From NCBI GenBank assembly GCA_946886405.1, contig CAMPIO010000142.1:1-6167 (forward strand): a DNA stretch of 6,167 nt, read 5' to 3'. Shown here one piece after another: positions 1-5,047 of the stretch. Positions within the stretch are counted from its first letter, which is position 1. Each line of letters opens with the position of its first letter. The translations under genes and the position numbers were made by a program. The notes beneath the pieces are model-generated. The model did no database searches, had not been told where the DNA came from, and saw only the letters and a list, made by a program, of their open reading frames with translations. This stretch comes from an uncultured Pseudoxanthomonas sp. GTDB taxonomy: Bacteria > Pseudomonadota > Gammaproteobacteria > Xanthomonadales > Xanthomonadaceae.

Positions 1-261
1 GGCGCCTTCATCGACCAGTCGGCCTCGCTCAACCTGTTCATGGAAAGCCCGAACATCGGCGCGATGTCGTCCATGTACATGTACGCGTGGAAGCAGGGCA
101 TCAAGACCACTTACTACCTGCGCTCGCGCCCGGCCACCCGGATCGCCAAGACCACGGTCAGCAGCGTCGCGGTCACCGCCGAGCCCAAGCGCGAGTACAC
201 GCCTACGGAAGCAATTGCCTGCTCCTTGGAGAATCCGGAAGCGTGCGAGGCGTGCCAGTAA
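1..261 (+). CDS. nrdA: Ribonucleoside-diphosphate reductase, alpha (large) subunit, C-terminal 86 residues (partial)
   Basis: The catalytic subunit of class I ribonucleotide reductase reduces NDPs to dNDPs in the cytoplasm together with NrdB. Only the last 86 residues are in the window; the frame is open from base 1 and stops at TAA 259-261. The segment SLNLFMESPNIGAMSSMYMY followed by GIKTTYYLRSRPA (residues 33-45 of the fragment) is the conserved end of the NrdA barrel. Its Tyr-Tyr pair (38-39) corresponds to the two tyrosines that carry the radical from NrdB to the active-site cysteine (Y730/Y731 in E. coli). The tail ends CEACQ, with a CxxC at 82-85 that fits the mobile C-terminal dithiol which re-reduces the active site and is itself reduced by thioredoxin or glutaredoxin. 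Another Cys lies at 74. nrdB follows after 225 bp, so the two probably share a transcript. The family call is firm; the upstream 90% of the gene is unseen. Confidence 0.95.
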   Translation, partial: GAFIDQSASLNLFMESPNIGAMSSMYMYAWKQGIKTTYYLRSRPATRIAKTTVSSVAVTAEPKREYTPTEAIACSLENPEACEACQ

Positions 262-272
262 ACCGTCTCCCA

Positions 273-312
273 CGTCGGGCTCCCCGACGGATCACGGCAC
301 ACGGACGTGCCG
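273..312 (+). other. Two tandem hairpins just after nrdA
   Basis: Eleven bases after the nrdA stop there is a perfect 7-bp stem, CGTCGGG (273-279) with CCCGACG (283-289), closing a 3-nt CTC loop. It is followed by a 6-bp stem, CGGCAC (295-300) with GTGCCG (307-312), around a 6-nt loop. Neither is followed by a run of T, so these are not classical intrinsic terminators. They could stabilise the 3' end of nrdA mRNA, slow the polymerase, or be chance in GC-rich DNA. The stems are seen directly; any function is inference. Confidence 0.35.
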
Positions 313-343
313 GGCGCAGGGATGCGCCGACCCCTTGATTCGA

Positions 344-386
344 GCCCCTCTCCCACCGGGAGAGGGGTTGGGGTGAGGGTACGGCG
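344..386 (+). repeat. REP-like palindromic element, left member of an inverted pair
   Basis: A perfect 10-bp stem, CCCCTCTCCC (345-354) with GGGAGAGGGG (358-367), closes a 3-nt ACC loop. It is followed by TTGGGGTGAGGGTACGGCG (368-386). The tail TGAGGGTACGGCG (374-386) matches the reverse complement of 416-428 at 12 of 13 positions, so this element and the next form an inverted pair inside the nrdA-nrdB gap. From memory, hairpins with a CTCTCCC/GGGAGAG core and a GATGAGGGTGCGGCG-like tail are frequent between genes in Xanthomonadaceae. A genome-wide repeat count would confirm that. Confidence 0.7.
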
Positions 387-415
387 ACATCAGGATGCCT
401 GACCGCCGTTGCCTT

Positions 416-464
416 CGCCGCACCCTCATCCGCCCTACGGGCACCTTTTCCCGAGGGGAGAAGG
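416..464 (-). repeat. REP-like palindromic element, right member of the inverted pair upstream of nrdB
   Basis: Read on the minus strand this element has the same plan as the one at 344-386: hairpin first, then a TGAGGGTGCGGCG tail. The outer stem pairs CCTTTTCCC (444-452) with GGGAGAAGG (456-464), nine pairs including one G-T. A second small stem pairs GCCC (432-435) with GGGC (439-442). The tail is the complement of 416-428. It ends 22 nt before the nrdB start codon, so the hairpin lies in the nrdB leader and its 3' arm carries the nearest good ribosome-binding sequence. Confidence 0.65.
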
Positions 465-486
465 AGAACCACGAGAACACCGCACC

Positions 487-1506
487 ATGTCCGCACACCC
501 CAAGCAGATGCTGCTAGATCCCGGCTTCGAACTGACACTGCGCCCGATGCGCTACCCGCAGTTCTATGACATGTACCGCGACGCCATCAAGAACACGTGG
601 ACGGTGGAGGAGATCAACTTCCAGATCGACATCACCGACCTGCATTCCAAGATGACCCCGGCCGACCGCCACCTGATCCACCGGCTGGTCGCGTTCTTCG
701 CCACCGGCGATTCGATCGTGTCGAACAACCTGGTGCTGAACCTGTACCAGCACCTCAATGCGCCGGAAGCGCGCATGTACCTGTCAAGGCAGCTCTACGA
801 AGAAGCGCTGCACGTGCAGTTCTACCTGACCCTGCTGGACAACTACCTGCCCGACCCGTCGGAGCGCTTCAAGGCGTTCGCGGCGGTAGAGAACATCCCG
901 GCGATCAAGAAAAAGGCCGACTTCTGCTTCAAGTGGATCGATTCCATCCAGGACATGAAGCGGATCGAGACCCGCGACCAGCGCCGGCAGTTCCTGCTCA
1001 ACCAGATCTGCTTCGCCGCGTGCATAGAAGGCCTGTTCTTCTTTGCCGCGTTCGCCTACGTGTACTACTTCCGCTCGCGCGGCCTGCTGCCGGGCCTGGC
1101 CAGCGGCACCAACTGGGTGTTCCGCGACGAGAGCTGCCACATGGAGTTCGCGTTCGAGTGCGTGCGCACCGTGCGCGAGGAGGAACCGGACCTGTTCGAC
1201 GACCGCATGCAGCAGCAGGTCTACGACATGCTGGAGGAAGCGATCGAGTGCGAGGTGCAGTTCGCCGAGGACGTGCTGTCCGGGGGCGTGGCGGGCATCT
1301 CCACGCGCGACATGCGCCAGTACCTGCAGCACTGCGCCGACCAGCACTTCGCCAAGCTCGGCATGCCCAAGCGCTACGACGTGCGCAACCCGCTGCCCTT
1401 CATGGAGTTGCAGGACGTGCAGGAGCTGACCAACTTCTTCGAGCGCCGCGTGTCCGCCTACCAGCTGGGCGTACAGGGCGAAGTCGGCTTCGACCACGCG
1501 TTCTAG
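487..1506 (+). CDS. nrdB: Ribonucleoside-diphosphate reductase, beta (radical-bearing) subunit
   Basis: The 339-residue small subunit holds the di-metal centre and stable radical that starts each turnover in NrdA. The ferritin-like fold shows all six metal ligands expected of the family: D75, E106 and H109 (EEALH), E181 (ACIEG), E215 and H218 (DESCH). Y113, four residues after H109, sits where the radical tyrosine belongs (Y122 in E. coli), so a di-iron tyrosyl (class Ia-like) cofactor is expected. W38 (NTW) and Y325 (SAYQ, near the C-terminus) fit the radical-transfer residues equivalent to E. coli W48 and Y356. The surrounding sequence (NNLVLNLY, PEARMYLSRQ, NFFERRVSAYQ) reads closer to the Chlamydia-type beta subunit than to E. 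coli NrdB. ATG 487 is preferred over an in-frame TTG at 409, because the extra 26 residues would be translated from the REP-like repeat. AAGGAG (461-466) is 20 nt upstream of the ATG, farther than usual. nrdA lies directly upstream. Confidence 0.96.
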   Translation: MSAHPKQMLLDPGFELTLRPMRYPQFYDMYRDAIKNTWTVEEINFQIDITDLHSKMTPADRHLIHRLVAFFATGDSIVSNNLVLNLYQHLNAPEARMYLSRQLYEEALHVQFYLTLLDNYLPDPSERFKAFAAVENIPAIKKKADFCFKWIDSIQDMKRIETRDQRRQFLLNQICFAACIEGLFFFAAFAYVYYFRSRGLLPGLASGTNWVFRDESCHMEFAFECVRTVREEEPDLFDDRMQQQVYDMLEEAIECEVQFAEDVLSGGVAGISTRDMRQYLQHCADQHFAKLGMPKRYDVRNPLPFMELQDVQELTNFFERRVSAYQLGVQGEVGFDHAF

Positions 1507-1517
1507 CGTTGGCATTT

Positions 1518-1542
1518 TGTAGGAGCGACGTGAGTCGCGACC
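1518..1542 (+). repeat. GTAG-type REP element, left arm of a perfect inverted pair after nrdB
   Basis: This 25-nt element begins T-GTAG (tetranucleotide at 1519-1522) and contains the hairpin GCGAC (1525-1529), loop GTGA, GTCGC (1534-1538). A tetranucleotide followed by a short imperfect palindrome is the known plan of REP sequences mobilised by RAYT (REP-associated tyrosine) transposases. GTAG is the form reported in Stenotrophomonas. The element starts 12 bp after the nrdB stop and recurs exactly, inverted, at 1643-1667. Confidence 0.85.
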
Positions 1543-1642
1543 ACACAATGAAAGCCCCGTGGCGCCGCACCGTCCCGGGAATGTCGGCGACAGACCCAGC
1601 GCCATCGCGAATCCATCGGGCATCCGGGCCATTCGTTCTTGC

Positions 1643-1667
1643 GGTCGCGACTCACGTCGCTCCTACA
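1643..1667 (-). repeat. GTAG-type REP element, right arm of the perfect inverted pair
   Basis: This is the exact reverse complement of 1518-1542 over all 25 bases, with the GTAG (as CTAC, 1663-1666) at the outer end. The arms are separated by 100 bp. Bases 1641-1667 match 4928-4954 with one difference, so it belongs to the same family as the pair after purU. In RNA the two arms could pair into a long stem between nrdB and the thioesterase gene. No T tract follows, so termination here would not be of the classical intrinsic type. Confidence 0.85.
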
Positions 1668-1715
1668 CCGGCACAACATCCGGCGCGCTATGCTGCCGCC
1701 GGGAGCACGCGAACC

Positions 1716-1719
1716 GGAG
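1716..1719 (+). promoter_or_regulatory. Ribosome-binding site of the thioesterase gene
   Basis: GGAG lies 7 nt before ATG 1727, ideal spacing. This fixes the thioesterase start and argues against the longer in-frame reading that begins in the REP interval upstream. A TATGCT hexamer at 1689-1694 could be a -10 box, but I see no convincing -35 at the right distance. Confidence 0.7.
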
Positions 1720-1726
1720 CACCACA

Positions 1727-2134
1727 ATGACCGAACTGGCCAACGCCGAAGCGCGACCCCTCGAGGCGCGTCTGCTGCACATGGTCTTCCCCGACCACAC
1801 CAACCACCTGGGCACGCTGTTCGGCGGCCAGGCGCTGGCGTGGATGGACATGTCGGCCTTCATTGCCGCTTCCCGATACGCACGCACCACGGTGGTCACC
1901 GCGCGCTCGGAACAGGTGGATTTCAACCAGCCGATCCACAAGGGCGACCTGGTGGAAGTGGTCGCGCGCGTAGTGAAGGTCGGCCGCAGCTCGATGAACG
2001 TCGACGTGGAAGTCATCACCGAGAACCTGCTGACCGGCGAGCGCAAGCTCTGCACGCGCGGCCACTTCGTGATGATCGCCCTGGATCCCCTGGGTCGGCC
2101 GACGCAGGCGCCGCCCTTGCCGGCCGCGACGTAG
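1727..2134 (+). CDS. Acyl-CoA thioesterase, hotdog fold, YciA-like
   Basis: This 135-residue cytoplasmic enzyme is expected to hydrolyse acyl-CoA thioesters to free acid and CoA. Most of its length is a single hotdog domain. The signature stretch runs from HTNHLGTLFGGQALAWMD (residues 24-41) into the long hotdog helix. D41 in the WMD motif is the likely catalytic acid, matching the Asp of the YciA/BACH subfamily. Later come the strands around VTARSEQVDF (57-66) and NPIHKGD-like text at QPIHKGDLVEV (68-78), both typical of the family. The length is normal for YciA. The last residues (PTQAPPLPAAT) are proline- and alanine-rich and unconserved, and the TAG stop is the centre of a GTAG REP head at 2131-2134. 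It stands alone between repeats, so it is probably its own transcription unit. Substrate chain length cannot be read from the sequence, and the symbol yciA is left out for that reason. Confidence 0.92.
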   Translation: MTELANAEARPLEARLLHMVFPDHTNHLGTLFGGQALAWMDMSAFIAASRYARTTVVTARSEQVDFNQPIHKGDLVEVVARVVKVGRSSMNVDVEVITENLLTGERKLCTRGHFVMIALDPLGRPTQAPPLPAAT

Positions 2135-2152
2135 GGCGGGCCCCGGCCCGCC
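2131..2152 (+). repeat. GTAG-headed GC-rich REP-like hairpin overlapping the thioesterase stop
   Basis: GTAG (2131-2134) is followed at once by GGCGGGC (2135-2141), a 4-nt CCCG loop, and GCCCGCC (2146-2152), a perfect 7-bp stem. The plan matches the other GTAG elements but the stem sequence differs, suggesting another REP subfamily. The TAG of the head is the thioesterase stop codon. With no following T run it may act as an mRNA 3'-end stabiliser rather than a terminator. Confidence 0.65.
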
Positions 2153-2301
2153 ACCACGGCACCGTCCGTTGTCGTAGAAGATGACAGTGCGCGGCAGGGG
2201 GCGACCTGCGCGTGATCGCGGCGAAGATCGATCCGGCCCTGGAGCGGGGTTCGGCTTGGTTGTTCGTCATGCTTCTGCAAGCTCCATCATCGTGCAGCCC
2301 C

Positions 2302-3567
2302 ATGACGCCTGACCCCGCTCCGTCTTCCCCCCAACGCCGCCGCTGGTTGACCGCCCTCGCCGCAACGCCGCTGGCCGCCAGTGCCTGGCCACGCCTCGCG
2401 TCCGCCGCTGCCTGCGACGACGCCGCGAACTGGATCCCGTCCGACGCCTTCCTCGTGGACCTGCCGCGCCTGATGCAGGCGCTGCGTGTGCCGGCGATCG
2501 GCATGGCGGTGGTGGAGCGCGGCGAGGTGGTGTGGTCGCGCAATCTTGGCGTGTTGAATGCGGAGACACGGACGCCTGTGGCGGATGACACGCTGTTCGA
2601 GGATGCATCTCTGAGCAAGCCGGTGTTCGCGTACCTGGTGCTGCAACTGGCGGACCAGGGCGTGATCGGCCTCGATGCGCCGCTGGTGCGCTACCGGCGC
2701 ATGGCCTATCTGGCCGAACACCCGTGGGTGGACCTGGTCACGGCGCGCGACGTGCTGCGCCATTCCACCGGCATGCCGAACTGGCGCAAGGATCCGGCGA
2801 ACGAGAAATTGGCGCCCGCTGTGAAGCCCGGTATGCGTATCGACTACTCGGGCGAAGCGATCTTCTGGTTGCAGCTGGTCGTCGAGACGCTCACGGACGA
2901 GAGCCTGGACGAATCGATGCAGCGCCTGCTGTTCGGTCCGGCCGGCATGCGCGACAGCAGCTACACGTGGAGCGCCGACCTCGCGGCGCGTTCGGTATAC
3001 GGCCATCGCGCCGTCGAGGACGAGGGCTCCGGCATGTCGCCGCAGATGCTGCGCGACACCTGGAACGCCGCGCAGACCGTCGCCGACCGCTGGGGCAAGC
3101 CGCTGTCCGCGTGGCGCTATGAGGACGCCGTGCGCGCGCTGCCCGAGGTACAGGCCATCACGCCGAAGGGCCTGGTGAACTGGCCGGGCGACATCCTGGC
3201 CAACGCGGCCGCCAGTCTGCGTACCACCCCGACCGATTACGCACGCTTCATGGCGCTGATGGTGCGCACGCCGCGTGCCTCGTGGCAGATCACCGACGCG
3301 ACGCGGACGGCGATGCTGACCCGGCAGATCGACGTGCCCGGTCGCTGGACCGACAAGGGCCTGGGCTGGAACCTGGAGGCCACGCCGCGTGGACCCGTGT
3401 TCTACCACTCGGGCAGCAATGGCGGCATCTTCAAGAACTTCGCGCTGGGCGACGCCCGCGGCCAGCGCGCGCTGGTGGCACTGACCAACGGCGGCAGCGG
3501 CAACGTGCTGTACCGCCGCGTGGTCCGCGCCGCCACCGGGCATGACCTGTTGGCGTTCGACCTGTAG
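2302..3567 (+). CDS. Exported serine hydrolase, beta-lactamase/penicillin-binding protein family (class C-like)
   Basis: This 421-residue protein has the serine beta-lactamase/DD-peptidase fold, a group that includes class C beta-lactamases, DD-peptidases and esterases. The nucleophile motif SxxK is SLSK (S103-K106). The second motif is YSG (Y182-G184), and the third, in place of KTG, is HSG (H369-G371) followed by SNGG. RHSTGMPNW (153-161) is another family hallmark. The N-terminus QRRRWLT (11-17), a hydrophobic Ala-rich stretch and an ASA-type cleavage region near 33-37 suggest Tat export to the periplasm. The start is uncertain: ATG 2302 places the arginines ten residues in, but it has no clear ribosome-binding site. 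In-frame ATG 2269 and GTG 2212 are alternatives, and the frame is closed by TGA at 2182. YSG in place of YxN and HSG in place of KTG point more to an esterase or peptidase-like enzyme than a true beta-lactamase. The substrate is unknown. Confidence 0.88.
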   Translation: MTPDPAPSSPQRRRWLTALAATPLAASAWPRLASAAACDDAANWIPSDAFLVDLPRLMQALRVPAIGMAVVERGEVVWSRNLGVLNAETRTPVADDTLFEDASLSKPVFAYLVLQLADQGVIGLDAPLVRYRRMAYLAEHPWVDLVTARDVLRHSTGMPNWRKDPANEKLAPAVKPGMRIDYSGEAIFWLQLVVETLTDESLDESMQRLLFGPAGMRDSSYTWSADLAARSVYGHRAVEDEGSGMSPQMLRDTWNAAQTVADRWGKPLSAWRYEDAVRALPEVQAITPKGLVNWPGDILANAAASLRTTPTDYARFMALMVRTPRASWQITDATRTAMLTRQIDVPGRWTDKGLGWNLEATPRGPVFYHSGSNGGIFKNFALGDARGQRALVALTNGGSGNVLYRRVVRAATGHDLLAFDL

Positions 3568-3572
3568 GCGCG

Positions 3573-3600
3573 GCGACAGCGGGCCTCTCGACAATATGCT
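3573..3600 (+). promoter_or_regulatory. Possible sigma-70-type promoter for the I78 lipoprotein-purU unit
   Basis: GCGACA (3573-3578) and TATGCT (3595-3600), each matching four of six consensus bases, are spaced 16 bp apart and lie 35 nt before the lipoprotein start. The AT-rich patch CAATATGCTAAA stands out in GC-rich surroundings. The call rests on this match alone. Confidence 0.35.
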
Positions 3601-3622
3601 AAACAGCGATCCTCACTGCCTC

Positions 3623-3626
3623 GGAG
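3623..3626 (+). promoter_or_regulatory. Ribosome-binding site of the I78-type lipoprotein gene
   Basis: GGAG lies 8 nt upstream of ATG 3635. This selects that start over the longer in-frame reading from 3542, which would overlap the serine hydrolase gene and bury the signal peptide. Confidence 0.65.
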
Positions 3627-3634
3627 ACGCTGCC

Positions 3635-3952
3635 ATGGCCTTCCCCCGTCCCTCCCTTCGCTTCTTCTTCCACGGCCTCGGCATCATCGCCGGTTCCCTG
3701 GCGCTGTCCGCCTGCGTCAGTACGCCAGGGCCGCAGGTTGCCGGAACCGGCCGATGCACCGACGCAGCACTGGGCTGGGCGGTCGGGCAACCGGCGGACG
3801 AGGCCACGCTGAAGCGGCTATCGAGCGAGAGCGGCGCGGGACTGGTCAATCCGATCGGCCCCACGACGGCCGTCAAGCACGACACGCGCAACGACCGTCT
3901 GCGCGTGTACATCGATGCGCAGAATCGCATCACCGCCGCACGCTGCGAATGA
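3635..3952 (+). CDS. Small lipoprotein with peptidase inhibitor I78-like domain
   Basis: This 105-residue protein has a lipoprotein signal peptide: a basic start, a hydrophobic stretch (about 10-25) and the lipobox LSAC with Cys27. It should be lipid-anchored in the envelope. The mature part resembles the I78 (potato inhibitor I-like) family: a Cys early on (C41), WAVGQPADE (48-56), then NPIGPTTAVKHDTRNDRLRVYID (72-94) and a closing ITAARCE (99-105). These parallel the family's PG-T-D-R-DRLNV-D and I-x-x-x-x-CG pattern. C41 and C104 could form a disulfide. Known family members inhibit serine peptidases; in this one the loop is PIGPTTAV and the last residue is Glu rather than Gly, so inhibitory activity is uncertain. 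It begins 67 bp after the serine hydrolase and ends 19 bp before purU, probably sharing a transcript with purU. Confidence 0.75.
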   Translation: MAFPRPSLRFFFHGLGIIAGSLALSACVSTPGPQVAGTGRCTDAALGWAVGQPADEATLKRLSSESGAGLVNPIGPTTAVKHDTRNDRLRVYIDAQNRITAARCE

Positions 3953-3971
3953 AACCCGATCCGACACCCCC

Positions 3972-4823
3972 ATGCGCCGCGACCACATCCTGACCCTCTC
4001 CTGCCCGGACACCACCGGCATCGTCTATCGCGTGACCGGCCTGCTGTACGAGTCGGGTTGCAACATCCTGGACGCGCAACAGTTCGGCGACGACGAATCC
4101 GGGCGCTTCTTCCTGCGCGTGCATTTCGACGTACCCGGCGCGACCGAGATCGACGTGCTGCACGAAGGCTTCGCGTCGCTCGCGGAGATCTTCAACATGG
4201 ACTGGCAGCTCCACGACGCCAGCCGCAAGGCGCGACTGATGGTGCTGGTCAGCAAGCAGGGTCACTGCCTCAACGACCTGCTGTTCCGCGTGCACAGCCG
4301 CCAGCTGCCCGTGGAGATCGCCTGCATCGCGTCCAATCACGCCGATTTCGCACCGCTGGCGCAGTCGTACGGGGTGGCGTTCCACCACCTGCCGGTATCC
4401 GCTGCGCATCGCGAGGAGCAAGAGCAGCGGATCATCGACCTGGTGGATCGCGAGCAGATCGACCTGGTCGTGTTGGCCCGCTACATGCAGATCCTGTCGC
4501 CGACACTGTGCGATGCGCTCGCCGGCCGCGCCATCAATATCCATCACAGCTTCCTGCCCAGCTTCAAGGGCGCCAAGCCGTACCACCAGGCACACGCGCG
4601 CGGGGTCAAGATCATCGGCGCCACGGCGCACTACGTGACGCGCGACCTGGATGAGGGCCCGATCATCGAACAGGACGTCGCCCGCGTGGACCACGCCATG
4701 ACGCCCAAGGAACTGGTGCGCATGGGCAGCGACATCGAATCGCTGGTACTGGCGCGTGCCGTGCGCCGCCATGTCGAGCACCGCATCCTGCTCAATGGGC
4801 ACCGGACGGTGGTGTTCCGCTGA
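3972..4823 (+). CDS. purU: Formyltetrahydrofolate deformylase
   Basis: PurU hydrolyses 10-formyl-THF to formate and THF in the cytoplasm. The formate can supply the PurT step of purine synthesis, and the reaction balances one-carbon pools. The 283 residues match the usual length of about 280. An N-terminal ACT regulatory domain (about 5-85) opens with ILTLSCPDTTGIVYRVTGLL and carries a typical NILDAQQF. A formyltransferase-type catalytic domain (about 88-275) follows. The catalytic set is visible: N189 and H191 in INIHHSFLPSF, and D227 in RDLDEGP, equivalent to Asn, His and Asp of GAR transformylase. FKGAKPYHQAHARGVKIIGATAHYVT is also standard for PurU. ATG 3972 gives the family N-terminus (MRRDHILTLSCPD). 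An in-frame ATG at 3915 would overlap the lipoprotein gene by 38 bp and adds nothing conserved. There is no strong ribosome-binding site, so coupling to the lipoprotein gene 19 nt upstream is plausible. Confidence 0.96.
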   Translation: MRRDHILTLSCPDTTGIVYRVTGLLYESGCNILDAQQFGDDESGRFFLRVHFDVPGATEIDVLHEGFASLAEIFNMDWQLHDASRKARLMVLVSKQGHCLNDLLFRVHSRQLPVEIACIASNHADFAPLAQSYGVAFHHLPVSAAHREEQEQRIIDLVDREQIDLVVLARYMQILSPTLCDALAGRAINIHHSFLPSFKGAKPYHQAHARGVKIIGATAHYVTRDLDEGPIIEQDVARVDHAMTPKELVRMGSDIESLVLARAVRRHVEHRILLNGHRTVVFR

Positions 4824-4835
4824 GGGAGCGCATCT

Positions 4836-4860
4836 TGTGGGAGCGACGTGGGTCGCCCCC
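4836..4860 (+). repeat. Diverged REP element (GTGG head), left arm of the pair after purU
   Basis: This element aligns with 1518-1542 at 21 of 25 bases. The head is GTGG (4837-4840) instead of GTAG. The stem GCGAC (4843-4847)/GTCGC (4852-4856) is intact, with all four changes in the head, loop and 3' flank. Similarity to the nrdB copy also reaches upstream: GCAT-x-TTGT precedes both (1512 and 4830), starting 5-6 bases after the stop codon in each case. Confidence 0.75.
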
Positions 4861-4929
4861 TCCACAAGTAATCGATCCGGACGCATCCGGACCCCATGAT
4901 GCCAACTGCTCTCGCGCCTCAAGGCCCGC

Positions 4930-4954
4930 GGTCGCGACTTACGTCGCTCCTACA
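4930..4954 (-). repeat. GTAG-type REP element, right arm of the pair after purU
   Basis: This element differs from 1643-1667 at a single base (T for C at 4940), which lies in the hairpin loop. GTAG (as CTAC) is at 4950-4953. With 4836-4860 it forms an imperfect inverted pair separated by 69 bp. It lies 93 bp upstream of the amidohydrolase start and so marks the boundary between two transcription units. Confidence 0.82.
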
Positions 4955-4979
4955 GAAGAGCATGCACGTCCACAATGCC

Positions 4980-5017
4980 TTGACATCATTGGACGCACGC
5001 ACGGCAGGCGCTAGCAT
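4980..5017 (+). promoter_or_regulatory. Weak promoter candidate for the amidohydrolase gene
   Basis: A perfect TTGACA occurs at 4980-4985, but the best -10-like hexamer, TAGCAT (5012-5017), is 26 bp away. TTGGAC (4989-4994) has the correct 17-bp spacing to TAGCAT but matches only three of six bases. One of these combinations may be the promoter; the evidence is thin. The gap between REP element and gene start is the natural place for one. Confidence 0.3.
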
Positions 5018-5047
5018 CGTGTCCTTCGTTCTTTCGGACGTGCCGTC

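Noticed and set aside
409..486. Longer nrdB reading from TTG 409, adding 26 residues
   Set aside because: The extra residues are translated from the REP-like repeat and resemble no NrdB N-terminus. ATG 487 gives a normal-length protein.
784..1632. A 282-residue minus-strand frame opposite nrdB and the REP interval
   Set aside because: It begins between the REP arms and has low-complexity composition typical of antisense frames of GC-rich genes.
1518..1667. The inverted pair as a MITE or small insertion sequence
   Set aside because: No flanking direct duplication is visible, the arms are themselves GTAG palindromes, and the interior differs completely from that of the related pair at 4836-4954.
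2131..2152. Classical intrinsic terminator after the thioesterase
   Set aside because: The GC-rich hairpin is good but is followed by CACCACGG, not a T run. The same lack applies to the hairpins at 273-312, 345-367 and 444-464.
2287..3594. A 435-residue open frame on the minus strand opposite the serine hydrolase
   Set aside because: It is a shadow frame in GC-rich DNA. The protein is rich in Arg, His and Ala with no motif, while the + strand frame carries all three hydrolase motifs.
3930..4922. A 330-residue minus-strand frame opposite purU
   Set aside because: It lies entirely opposite a firmly identified gene, runs through a REP element and has no recognisable domain.
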